Assembly: GCA_964462535.1 (NCBI GenBank)
Contig: CAYWXV010000103.1
Span: forward strand, 1 to 7,232
Source of the DNA: CAYWXV01 sp964462535
Lineage (GTDB): Bacteria > Bacteroidota > Ignavibacteria > OLB7
Direction of reading: 5' to 3'
Length of the DNA stretch: 7,232 nt
In this document: one piece after another, positions 1 through 5,984 of the stretch
Numbering within the stretch: the first letter of the stretch is position 1
How the letters are laid out: each line of letters begins with the position of its first letter
Made by a program: the position numbers and the translations under genes
Notes under the pieces: model-generated
The model's input: the letters and a program-made list of their open reading frames with translations, nothing else
Databases searched by the model: none
What the model was told of the DNA's origin: nothing

Positions 1-28
1 CTTCATCCTTCATCCTTCATCCTTCTCA
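1..28 (-). repeat. Heptameric tandem repeat, unit GATGAAG (minus strand)
   Basis: On the plus strand CTTCATC occurs three times in perfect register (1-7, 8-14, 15-21), followed by a degenerate CTTCTCA (22-28). The array runs off the left edge, so its full length is unknown. Read in the direction of the permease gene it is GGATGAA repeated, and it supplies that gene's last codons (residues 289-294, RMKDEG) and its TGA stop. The same unit returns at the right end of the window in opposite orientation. It resembles the short tandemly repeated heptamers known from cyanobacteria and other bacteria, but no function can be read from it. Confidence 0.9.
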
Positions 29-887
29 ACCTCGGTGCGGCAATCGTGAGGAGGACAAACGCGGCTGTCGCAAGTTTTAGATCAGTGGGTTCCAGGCCGA
101 GCGACAGGGTGAAGGCGACGAGAATTCGAAAGAGAATTGATCCCATGACGACCGCACCAAGATGGAGCATGATACGGAAGCGTTCGCCAAAGAGCCCTGC
201 AAGCGTGTCGCCGATAATGACACTTGCAAGACCAAAGACCACGATGCCGATTCCCATGCCGATATCCGCGAACCCTTGATACTGTGCCACAATGCTCCCA
301 CTTGTGGCGATCAATCCATTGGACAGGGCTATGCCGACGATCTTCATGCGATCAACGTTGACGCCCTGCGCTGCGATCATCGTTGCGTTGTCCCCGGTGG
401 CCCGCATCGTCAGACCGAAGTCAGTGCGGAAGAGCCAGGAGAGAATGGCCATCGCAGCGAGTGTGAGGGGGAGCAGGAGAGCGATAGCAAGGGTCTGATC
501 CGCGGCTGACGGCAGGAGTGTTTCGACGGGAGAAAATATCGTCGGCACGGACACCAGCGGGATGTTCGAGCGCCCCATGACGCGGAGATTGACCGAATAG
601 AGGGCGGTCATCACCAGAATTCCGGCAAGCAGGCCGTTGACCTTGAGCTTCGTGTGGATCGCCCCGGTTGCGGTCCCGGCAACCGCACCGCCGACCGCCG
701 ACACCCCTACTGCGACGAACGGATTCCATCCTGCGGTGAGCAGCATTGCCGTCAACGCTCCTCCAAGGGTCAGCGATCCGTCGGCAGTGATATCAGGGAA
801 GTTGTAGACCCTCATCGTGATGAAGATCCCCATCGCCAGCAGCGCGTAGGCAAGTCCGAGTGCGATTGCGCCCAGGAAAAGGTCCAT
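3..887 (-). CDS. ABC transporter permease, TrpX-system type (BPD_transp_2 family)
   Basis: A 294-residue, almost wholly hydrophobic inner-membrane protein with about eight predicted membrane segments. It would form the channel of an importer fed by the binding lipoprotein encoded just upstream (1096-2082). The N-terminus (YALLAMGIFITMR, then NFPDITADGSLTLGGA at about 29-44) matches the opening of permeases paired with ABC_sub_bind proteins. The cytoplasmic stretch FRTDFGLTMRATGDN (153-167), followed by GVNVDRMKIVGIALSNG (175-191), is the likely ATPase-contact region. The ATG at 887 is preceded by a weak purine stretch (AGAAG). The last six residues come from the heptamer repeat at the window edge, so the charged tail is probably not conserved. 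The partner ATPase gene is not in the window and would be expected past position 1. The substrate is unknown; relatives are annotated for tryptophan/tyrosine or simply as uncharacterised. Confidence 0.88.
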   Translation of the reverse strand: MDLFLGAIALGLAYALLAMGIFITMRVYNFPDITADGSLTLGGALTAMLLTAGWNPFVAVGVSAVGGAVAGTATGAIHTKLKVNGLLAGILVMTALYSVNLRVMGRSNIPLVSVPTIFSPVETLLPSAADQTLAIALLLPLTLAAMAILSWLFRTDFGLTMRATGDNATMIAAQGVNVDRMKIVGIALSNGLIATSGSIVAQYQGFADIGMGIGIVVFGLASVIIGDTLAGLFGERFRIMLHLGAVVMGSILFRILVAFTLSLGLEPTDLKLATAAFVLLTIAAPRLRRMKDEG

Positions 888-894
888 CTTCTGC

Positions 895-929
895 GCTAGC
901 GGTTTGCTGTTAGCGGTTGGCCGATAGCT
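895..929. repeat. Degenerate heptad repeat, GTTAGCG-like
   Basis: Five consecutive 7-base units: GCTAGCG, GTTTGCT, GTTAGCG, GTTGGCC, GATAGCT. The consensus is roughly GTTAGCG. The octamer TAGCGGTT recurs exactly 14 bases apart (897 and 911). The ends also form an imperfect inverted repeat (GCTAGCGG at 895 with CCGATAGC at 921). It lies immediately upstream of the permease start, in the 208-base gap between the binding-protein and permease genes. It could affect the leader of the permease message, but nothing shows that directly. Confidence 0.6.
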
Positions 930-975
930 CTCAGTCTCCCTTCGTGCAGACGTGTTGGCCGGCTCGTTGAATCAA

Positions 976-1001
976 CGCAGAGTCGGCAGAGGCACGCAGA
1001 G
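976..1001. repeat. Short GCAGAG word repeat (period 9-10)
   Basis: CGCAGAG (976-982), GGCAGAG (985-991) and CGCAGAG (995-1001) follow one another at spacings of 9 and 10 bases. It lies in the same gap as the GTTAGCG repeat but does not share the 7-base period. The rest of the gap (1002-1095) holds only weak inverted repeats, such as GCGC at 1071 with GCGC at 1080. None has a U-tract, so I do not call a terminator for the binding-protein gene. Confidence 0.5.
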
Positions 1002-1095
1002 GAGTGTTTGCCGTGTTCCATATATCCCCACCTCTGGTCGAAGTCGCCGATCCGTCGGTGATTGGCTCCGGCGCTAGAGGCGCATTTCTTGCGGA

Positions 1096-2082
1096 CTAAT
1101 TCTTCCTTCTCAATTCCTCAAACCCTTGGGGGGGTGAAATGCCAAGTCGTGCGGCGGTTTCAGGGTTAATGGTCCGCTTGCGGACGGCGACGAGCTGGAG
1201 CATCGACGGATTGGTGCGCCCCGATTTCAAGTACTCTACCGCCGAAACACCCGCCTGATGCCCCCACGCGTGAAAGTCGGCGCCGTACGCGGCTAGTGCG
1301 CCACGACTCACCAGACCGGCCTCACTTGTCAGGATCGGAATCTTCTTCTCATCCATTGTCTTCGCCACAACCTCGAAGCTGGCAAAGATGACGTTGTCGG
1401 GAAGAGCAAAGAAGACATCGATTCCTTTCGCAACCAGGGCTTCAGAAGCCTGTTGTGTTTCACTGGAACTCGTCACCGGAATCTCAATAAGCTCGAGACC
1501 CAGTTGCTTCGTGATCGCGCGGAGCCGTCCCATCGCGTTCGTCGAATTTGGCTCCGCACTGTTGTATATCGTTCCAACACGCCGTGCCGTCGGTACGAGT
1601 GTCTTGATAAGTGCGACACTGGTGTCGATGTACGCAAGCGTTTCGTATGTCCCCAAGAGGTTCGGTGGCGAGACCTGCGAACCGTCCGGTCGCATCGTGA
1701 TCAGCCCGGCGATCTCCGGACTCGGTGCTACCATCATGAAGATGGGAATCGTTTTCGTCTTGTTCGTGGCGGTGATCATGGCCAGCGTTGTGTTCGCGCC
1801 AATCAGGTCTACGTTCTCCGACACGAAATAATCAAGTATCTGATTCAGGGCCGCGTTGTCGCCCTGCGCGTTTCGGTAGACTATTTTCGCCGTCCCTGCG
1901 GATTCGTCAAACCCTCCCTCCCGCAGGGCCTCGTAAAACCCCAGACGGGCTTCATCGACTGTCTCGTCCTCGATCAACTGCACAAAGCCGACGGTGGGAA
2001 TTCGGCTTGTTCCTTCTTCCGTGGTTTCGTCTGAGCAGGTGGTGAATAGCAGCAGGAGGAGGAAAAAAAGAATCCTTGGCAT
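1096..2082 (-). CDS. ABC transporter substrate-binding lipoprotein (ABC_sub_bind / TrpX-like)
   Basis: A 328-residue periplasmic-facing binding protein. The N-terminus MPRILFFLLLLLFTTC is a short lipoprotein signal with Cys16 as the probable lipidated residue. Thr at -1 departs from the usual Gly/Ala/Ser, so the lipobox is atypical. The mature part follows the two-lobe ABC_sub_bind plan: VGFVQLIEDETVDEARLGF (31-49) opens lobe one; TNKTKTIPIFMMVAPSP (106-122) matches the family's conserved 'tkdIPIvf' region; RRVGTIYNSAEPNS (167-180) opens lobe two; DVFFALPDNVIFASF (222-236) and LAAYGADFHAWGHQAG (263-278) are late family motifs. It lies downstream of lgt (131-base gap) and upstream of the matching permease (208-base gap). 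Together with an ATPase outside the window they would form an importer. The ligand cannot be told from sequence; amino acids are the family's best-known cargo. No clear Shine-Dalgarno precedes the ATG. Confidence 0.9.
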   Translation of the reverse strand: MPRILFFLLLLLFTTCSDETTEEGTSRIPTVGFVQLIEDETVDEARLGFYEALREGGFDESAGTAKIVYRNAQGDNAALNQILDYFVSENVDLIGANTTLAMITATNKTKTIPIFMMVAPSPEIAGLITMRPDGSQVSPPNLLGTYETLAYIDTSVALIKTLVPTARRVGTIYNSAEPNSTNAMGRLRAITKQLGLELIEIPVTSSSETQQASEALVAKGIDVFFALPDNVIFASFEVVAKTMDEKKIPILTSEAGLVSRGALAAYGADFHAWGHQAGVSAVEYLKSGRTNPSMLQLVAVRKRTINPETAARLGISPPQGFEELRRKN

Positions 2083-2213
2083 AAATCAGGAAGTGGATTC
2101 TGACGTTGCAGTCGATGTTACTCAAGAAGCGCGATCAATGTCCTTGCGCAGGCTCCACACCGAGGACCCTGGAAGCGACCGGAACTCCCTCCGACGACCG
2201 CTCAACGATTCGT

Positions 2214-3038
2214 CTAACGCGACGTCTCGAACGGCGCGTTCCGAGTCTTCCAGAGAAGGAATCCGCCTAGAACGATCATAGCGACTGAAATCCATTGCGC
2301 CTGGGAGAGGCCAAGATAGATGGGGTTGAGACGGATGGTCTCGACCAGGAGTCGCTCCATCCCCGCGAGGATTAGATATGCGCCGAAGAGCATGCCGGTC
2401 GGCATGTTCCGTTTTCGGAGGTACCAGAGGAAGCCGAAGATCGCCAGTGCTGCCAGTGTTTCGTAGACCGGTGCCGGATGGACCATGATATCAGTGGGGA
2501 CCGGCTGGCCCGGGAAGAGTTCCATGAACTTCGCCTTCAACTCGGGATTCTTTTCAGCCAGCGTGGAGACGGTACCGTTCGGGTAGCCCATCGCCCACGG
2601 CAGATTGCTTGGGATCCCGTAATCACCATCGCCGGCAAGCTGGCATCCGATTCGTCCGATGCCATAGGCCAGGATCAGCGACGGTGCTGCGGCATCCGCG
2701 ACTTTCAGGAACGGAATCCTCTTGCGACGGACATAGAGGTAGATAAGGATCGTTGCCAGGATGAGCCCACCATAGAAGGTGAGCCCGGCCGCGCTGAAGA
2801 TCTCCCCCCACGGATCCGCCATGAAACGGTCGAAGTTCTCAAGGAGACTGAAGAGCTTACTACCCGCCACACCGGCAAAGAGGGCGATCATCGTCACGCC
2901 TGCGGCGACATCCTCGGGAAGGCCTTTCCGCCTGAATTCCTTGACAAAGAACCAATTCGCCACAAGGAAGGCGATGCCCATCATCAGGCCGAAGCTGTAG
3001 ATCTTGATACTACCGATCTCGAAGAGTATTGGCTGCAT
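2214..3038 (-). CDS. lgt: Prolipoprotein diacylglyceryl transferase (Lgt)
   Basis: An integral inner-membrane enzyme that moves a diacylglyceryl group from phosphatidylglycerol onto the lipobox cysteine of prolipoproteins, the first step of lipoprotein maturation. At 274 residues it is full length, with about seven hydrophobic segments. Landmarks: IKIYSFGLMMGI near the N-terminus (11-22); GLTFYGGL (85-92), where the E. coli catalytic-region His103 is replaced by Tyr89; the Lgt signature region GRIGCQLAGDGDYG (128-141), with Arg129 matching E. coli Arg143; HPAPVYE (187-193); and GMERLLVETIR (226-236), with Arg229 in the place of E. coli Arg239. The signature is the GCQLxGDGD variant rather than GNFxNxE. 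The ATG at 3038 fits the usual Lgt N-terminus. It is the first gene of the leftward unit, and the next gene encodes a likely Lgt substrate. It diverges from larE across 138 bases. Confidence 0.96.
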   Translation of the reverse strand: MQPILFEIGSIKIYSFGLMMGIAFLVANWFFVKEFRRKGLPEDVAAGVTMIALFAGVAGSKLFSLLENFDRFMADPWGEIFSAAGLTFYGGLILATILIYLYVRRKRIPFLKVADAAAPSLILAYGIGRIGCQLAGDGDYGIPSNLPWAMGYPNGTVSTLAEKNPELKAKFMELFPGQPVPTDIMVHPAPVYETLAALAIFGFLWYLRKRNMPTGMLFGAYLILAGMERLLVETIRLNPIYLGLSQAQWISVAMIVLGGFLLWKTRNAPFETSR

Positions 3039-3042
3039 CCGG

Positions 3043-3050
3043 CAAACATA
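3043..3050 (-). promoter_or_regulatory. Candidate Bacteroidota-type -7 box for lgt
   Basis: On the minus strand TATGTTTG fits the TAnnTTTG -7 consensus of Bacteroidota primary-sigma promoters. Only four bases (CCGG) separate it from the lgt ATG, so if used it would give a nearly leaderless message. This would suit the lack of a Shine-Dalgarno. I could not find a matching upstream TTG box at good spacing. On the other strand TATCTT (3164-3169) sits similarly close to the larE ATG and is weaker still. Treat this as a hypothesis. Confidence 0.3.
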
Positions 3051-3058
3051 ACAAGACC

Positions 3059-3093
3059 GTTGACAGTTGTTCGTTCTCAGTTGTCAACTGTTG
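3059..3093. repeat. Degenerate heptad repeat, GTTGTCA-like, with inverted repeats
   Basis: Consecutive 7-base units GTTGACA, GTTGTTC, GTTCTCA, GTTGTCA and a decayed ACTGTTG lie in the divergent lgt/larE gap. The stretch also holds inverted repeats: CAGTTG-T-CAACTG (3078-3090), and GTTGACA (3059-3065) pairing with TGTCAAC (3082-3088). TTGACA at 3060 on the plus strand and at 3087 on the minus strand each look like a -35 hexamer, but neither has a good -10 at 16-18 bases. The site could be an operator, a promoter remnant or a member of the window's heptad-repeat class. The last fits best. Confidence 0.55.
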
Positions 3094-3176
3094 GTGTTTC
3101 GATTCCGGGCCATGTCGGCCGCCGGGGACCGCCTGCCCGCCCGTCGTCATTCGCCAACCTTCGTATCTTCTGCGCC

Positions 3177-4004
3177 ATGATTGTTCACGACCTGCGCCAC
3201 CGTCTGGAAGGCGAGATTGCCTCCTATGGTTCGGTCATCGTCGGCTTTTCGGCCGGTGTCGATTCGACTGTTGTAGCGGCCGCTGCGCATGAGGCCCTGG
3301 GAGAGAATGCACTCATTGTTACGGCAGTGACGGAGACCATAACGGAGGAGGACCTGGAACTTGGCCGCGCGCTCGCCAGGGAGCGCGGGTGGGATTATCT
3401 GGAGGTCGCCTACAACGAACTCGATCTTCCGAACTATGCGGAGAACCCGACCGACCGGTGCTTCTGGTGCAAGGACGGTCTCTATTCTCATCTGCGGTGC
3501 CTGGCGGACGAACGTCGCATCGCAATCGTCGCGGACGGCGCGAACGTGGACGACATCGATGACTACCGACCTGGTCGCAAGGCGGCCACCGAGTGGGGGG
3601 TCAGGTCACCACTTCTGGACCTCGGGATCACAAAGGTCCAGGTGCGGGAGATCGCGCGCACGTACGACCTCCCTAATCACGACAAGCCATCCGCCCCGTG
3701 CCTCTCCTCCCGAGTTCCATACGGTACAGCGATCACGCGCGAGATACTACAACAGATCAATCGTGCCGAACGGGCGCTGAGAGAGTTGGGCTTCCGCGAG
3801 CTTCGTGTTCGTCATCACGACGATGTGGCTCGCATCGAGCTTCCGGTCGCCGATCTCCAGCACGCGGTTGAGCTGGCCTCGATTATCGACGAACGGTTGC
3901 GCACAGTTGGGTATCGCTACGTCTCGCTAGATCTTGGTGGCTTTCGCTCTGGTTCGCTCAATTCCGCGATCGTCGAAATCGAATTGCCGGTCACAAGCGC
4001 ATGA
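3177..4004 (+). CDS. larE: ATP-dependent sacrificial sulfur transferase LarE
   Basis: A 275-residue cytoplasmic PP-loop ATPase. It adenylates pyridinium-3,5-biscarboxylic acid mononucleotide and inserts sulfur, the second stage of nickel-pincer nucleotide (lactate racemase cofactor) synthesis. The PP-loop is FSAGVDST (24-31), with Ala26 in place of the more usual Gly. Other LarE landmarks are NPTDRCFWCKDGLY (90-103), DGANVDDIDDYRPGRKA (120-136), VRSPLLDLGITK (142-153) and KPSAPCLSSR (170-179). Cys175 corresponds to the sacrificial Cys176 of the Lactobacillus enzyme. Cys95 and Cys98 (CxxC) together with Cys175 suggest the iron-sulfur-cluster type of LarE, in which three cysteines hold the cluster. 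The frame stays open 233 codons upstream, but that part runs antisense through lgt and has no LarE similarity. The ATG at 3177 gives the normal family length. It heads the rightward operon and overlaps larB by ATGA. Confidence 0.95.
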   Translation: MIVHDLRHRLEGEIASYGSVIVGFSAGVDSTVVAAAAHEALGENALIVTAVTETITEEDLELGRALARERGWDYLEVAYNELDLPNYAENPTDRCFWCKDGLYSHLRCLADERRIAIVADGANVDDIDDYRPGRKAATEWGVRSPLLDLGITKVQVREIARTYDLPNHDKPSAPCLSSRVPYGTAITREILQQINRAERALRELGFRELRVRHHDDVARIELPVADLQHAVELASIIDERLRTVGYRYVSLDLGGFRSGSLNSAIVEIELPVTSA

Positions 4005-4756
4005 ACAACGAACGGCTCGACGCCCTGATCGCCGAACTTCGATCGAGCGAGGGGGGACTTGAGGCGGCGATGCATCTGATTGCCGAGCGGGCGCGCGCAA
4101 TCGACGGTGTCGCTACGATACCAGACGGCAGTCGCGTCGATGTCGACCGCGAACGACGAGTTGGTTTCCCCGAGGTGATTTACTGTGAATCGAAGAGCAG
4201 TGATCAAATCGTTGCCATCGTGCGTGTTTTGCTCGAGGCGCATGGTCTCGCGTTCGGAACGCGATGCTCCAAGGAAACCGCTCACGAGATACTCCACGTC
4301 TATCCCGATGCCGACTACAACGCGATAGCCCGGACAATCCGGATAGGTGCTCCACGTCGAACCAACGACGATCGTCCTGTCGCCGTGGTATCAGCAGGAG
4401 CGAGTGACCGACCGGTAGCGGAGGAGGGGGCAATCACACTTGAGACGTTCGGCAGAACTGTTGAGCGGGTCTACGATGTGGGGGTTGCTGGACTTCACCG
4501 ACTGATGGCCGAGCGTGAACGAATCGAACGATGCCGCGCTATCATAGCGGTTGCTGGAATGGAGGGGGCGTTGCCGAGCGTTCTCGGTGGCCTCTTCCCC
4601 CATCCAATCGTTGCTGTGCCCACAAGCATCGGGTACGGCTCCGCCTTCGGCGGACTGACCGCACTCTTCGCCATAATGACAAGCTGCGCCTCGGGCGTTA
4701 CGGTGGTGAACATCGACAACGGCTTTGGGGCCGCGATGGCCGTGTTGCGGATGTGA
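4001..4756 (+). CDS. larB: Nickel pincer cofactor biosynthesis protein LarB
   Basis: A 251-residue cytoplasmic carboxylase/hydrolase. It carboxylates the pyridinium ring of nicotinic acid adenine dinucleotide at C5 and releases AMP, giving the mononucleotide that LarE then sulfurates. The N-terminal part holds the LarB-specific stretch DVDRERRVGFPEVIYCESKS (47-66). The C-terminal part is an AIR-carboxylase (PurE-like) fold: VAVVSAGASDRPVAEEG (127-143), VAGMEGALPSVLGGLFPHPIVAVPTSIGYG (184-213), and SCASGVTVVNIDNGFGAA (228-245). Cys229 in SCASG matches the active-site cysteine that forms the covalent dinucleotide adduct in characterised LarB. The ATG overlaps the larE stop (ATGA) with no visible Shine-Dalgarno, which suggests translational coupling. 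An 86-base gap follows instead of larC, the usual next gene of the pathway. The gap shows only a 37-codon frame that I reject as a gene. Confidence 0.95.
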   Translation: MNNERLDALIAELRSSEGGLEAAMHLIAERARAIDGVATIPDGSRVDVDRERRVGFPEVIYCESKSSDQIVAIVRVLLEAHGLAFGTRCSKETAHEILHVYPDADYNAIARTIRIGAPRRTNDDRPVAVVSAGASDRPVAEEGAITLETFGRTVERVYDVGVAGLHRLMAERERIERCRAIIAVAGMEGALPSVLGGLFPHPIVAVPTSIGYGSAFGGLTALFAIMTSCASGVTVVNIDNGFGAAMAVLRM

Positions 4757-4842
4757 GACGAAGTTGACCACAATGGGACACTCAGAAGCGATCCTCGGAC
4801 GGATGACCGATTACATCGGAGAGATACATAACAGCCAACTCC

Positions 4843-5298
4843 ATGCTCTACATAACCCGTCGCGCCGGGTTCTCCGCCGCGCATAGACTCTACAACCCGA
4901 CCTTCTCCGACCAACAGAATCAGGAGGTCTTCGACAAGTGCAATAACCCGAACGGACACGGGCACAATTACGTTCTGGAGGTGACGGTGAAGGGGCAGCC
5001 CGATCCTGAGACGGGATACGTCATGGATCTGAAGGAGCTGGGTCGCGTCGTGGACCGGTATGTCGTGGATCGCGTCGATCACAAGCACTTGAATCACGAT
5101 GTCGAGGAGCTGCGCGGTGTGATTCCGACCGCCGAGAATATCGCCGTCATTTTCTGGGGCTTGCTTGAACAGCATATCACCGGGGGCAGACTCCACTCGA
5201 TTCGGCTTTATGAGTCGGACAATAACTTCGTCGAGTATTTCGGTGAGCCAGTGGACATCCCACGATATCATGAACTGCACGAGGAGGCGATGCGATGA
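4843..5298 (+). CDS. queD: 6-pyruvoyl-tetrahydropterin synthase / QueD family enzyme
   Basis: A 151-residue cytoplasmic zinc enzyme acting on 7,8-dihydroneopterin triphosphate, the product of FolE encoded next. Zinc ligands are His14 (FSAAHRL, 10-16) and His39/His41 (NGHGHNY, 37-43). The catalytic Cys is Cys33, with Asp79-His80 (VDHKHL) completing the triad. Glu124 in YESDNNF is the pterin-anchoring Glu. The spacing is C-x5-HGH (CNNPNGHGH), as in mammalian 6-pyruvoyl-tetrahydropterin synthases, not the C-x3-HGH of E. coli QueD. The whole protein reads like the eukaryotic PTPS type. It may therefore make 6-pyruvoyl-tetrahydropterin (biopterin route), 6-carboxytetrahydropterin (queuosine route), or both; the symbol marks the family only. 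No other in-frame start exists close upstream and no Shine-Dalgarno is well placed. A GGAGAG at 4818 lies 19 bases away. The stop overlaps folE by ATGA. Confidence 0.93.
   Translation: MLYITRRAGFSAAHRLYNPTFSDQQNQEVFDKCNNPNGHGHNYVLEVTVKGQPDPETGYVMDLKELGRVVDRYVVDRVDHKHLNHDVEELRGVIPTAENIAVIFWGLLEQHITGGRLHSIRLYESDNNFVEYFGEPVDIPRYHELHEEAMR
5281..5287 (+). promoter_or_regulatory. Ribosome binding site for folE
   Basis: GAGGAGG lies inside the last codons of the pterin synthase gene, seven bases before the folE ATG at 5295. It is the strongest Shine-Dalgarno in the window. It fixes the start at 5295 rather than the internal Met22 codon, and suggests FolE is translated more strongly than its neighbours. 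Confidence 0.8.
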
Positions 5299-5984
5299 GC
5301 ACGACCGGCGCAGGGGGGACGAACGATCGACACGACGATGAAATCAACGTGCTCCACATGATCGAACAGAATCTCGATGAGGACGCTCTGGATCTTCCCC
5401 GCCCCAGGAGTGGCAACTACCGCACGGAGCGCGTCGAGTCGTTGGTGAGGGAAATTCTGCTTCATGTCGGCGAGGATCCGGAACGCGAGGGGCTCGTTCG
5501 GACTCCCCACCGCGTTGCACGGGCATACGAGTATCTGACACAGGGGTACTCAATGGACGTCGAGTCTGTGCTGAACGGAGCGATCTTCGAGGAGCGCTAC
5601 GACGAAATGGTGGTGGTGAAGGACATCGATTTCTTCTCGATGTGCGAACACCATATGCTCCCGTTCTTTGGCAGGGCACACGTCGCATACGTCCCCAACG
5701 GAAAGATCGTCGGACTCTCCAAGCTCCCGCGTATCGTCGATGTCTTCGCTCGGCGTCTGCAGGTGCAGGAACGGATGACGCAGCAGATCGCCGAGACAAT
5801 TCAGAAGTACCTCCGTCCGCAGGGTGTCGCTGTCGTTACGGAGGCGAGCCACATGTGTATGATGATGCGGGGCGTCGAGAAGCAGAACAGCGTTACGACG
5901 GCCAGCGCGATGCTCGGCGTCTTCAAGCATCAGAGTGACACCCGTAATGAGTTCATGAATCTCATCGGCAGCCGACTCCATTGA
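5295..5984 (+). CDS. folE: GTP cyclohydrolase I (FolE)
   Basis: A 229-residue cytoplasmic enzyme, a toroidal homodecamer in characterised relatives. It opens GTP to 7,8-dihydroneopterin triphosphate and formate, the entry to folate, biopterin and queuosine synthesis. The core is unmistakable: EDPEREGLVRTPHRVARAY (60-78), MCEHHMLPFFGRAHVAYVP (116-134), KIVGLSKLPRIVDVFARRLQVQERM (137-161), and SHMCMMMRGVEKQNSVTTAS (185-204). Zinc ligands are Cys117, His120 and Cys188, with His119 the neighbouring conserved histidine. The first 40 or so residues are a polar, acidic extension of the variable kind seen in many FolE proteins. The ATG overlaps the stop of the pterin synthase gene (ATGA) and has a strong Shine-Dalgarno. 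Placed directly after an enzyme that uses its product, it forms a two-step pterin module. The stop overlaps the next gene (TTGA). Confidence 0.98.
   Translation: MSTTGAGGTNDRHDDEINVLHMIEQNLDEDALDLPRPRSGNYRTERVESLVREILLHVGEDPEREGLVRTPHRVARAYEYLTQGYSMDVESVLNGAIFEERYDEMVVVKDIDFFSMCEHHMLPFFGRAHVAYVPNGKIVGLSKLPRIVDVFARRLQVQERMTQQIAETIQKYLRPQGVAVVTEASHMCMMMRGVEKQNSVTTASAMLGVFKHQSDTRNEFMNLIGSRLH

Noticed and set aside
1048..1083. Possible terminator hairpins after the binding-protein gene
   Set aside because: The stems are only four or five pairs (CCGA/TCGG, GCGC/GCGC) with no U-tract on the minus strand.
3059..3090. Regulator operator in the divergent gap, based on the inverted repeats
   Set aside because: The palindromes follow automatically from overlapping GTTGACA and GTTGTCA heptads, so the repeat explains them without a specific binding site. 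They were not called as an operator.
2478..3176. Open frame extending larE upstream by 233 codons
   Set aside because: It is antisense to the clearly conserved lgt gene, shows no family similarity, and would almost double LarE. The ATG at 3177 gives the normal length.
4773..4886. 37-codon frame between larB and the pterin synthase gene
   Set aside because: It has no Shine-Dalgarno and no recognisable similarity, and it overlaps the pterin synthase start in another frame. It is probably chance.
4495..5280. 261-codon open frame on the minus strand
   Set aside because: It lies opposite larB and the pterin synthase gene, both with intact motifs. Long antisense frames are common in GC-biased genes, and its translation shows no recognisable domain.
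5550..5981. 143-codon minus-strand frame opposite folE
   Set aside because: It is a shadow of folE, whose zinc and substrate motifs are intact on the plus strand. It is rich in His and Asp/Glu as expected from reverse reading.
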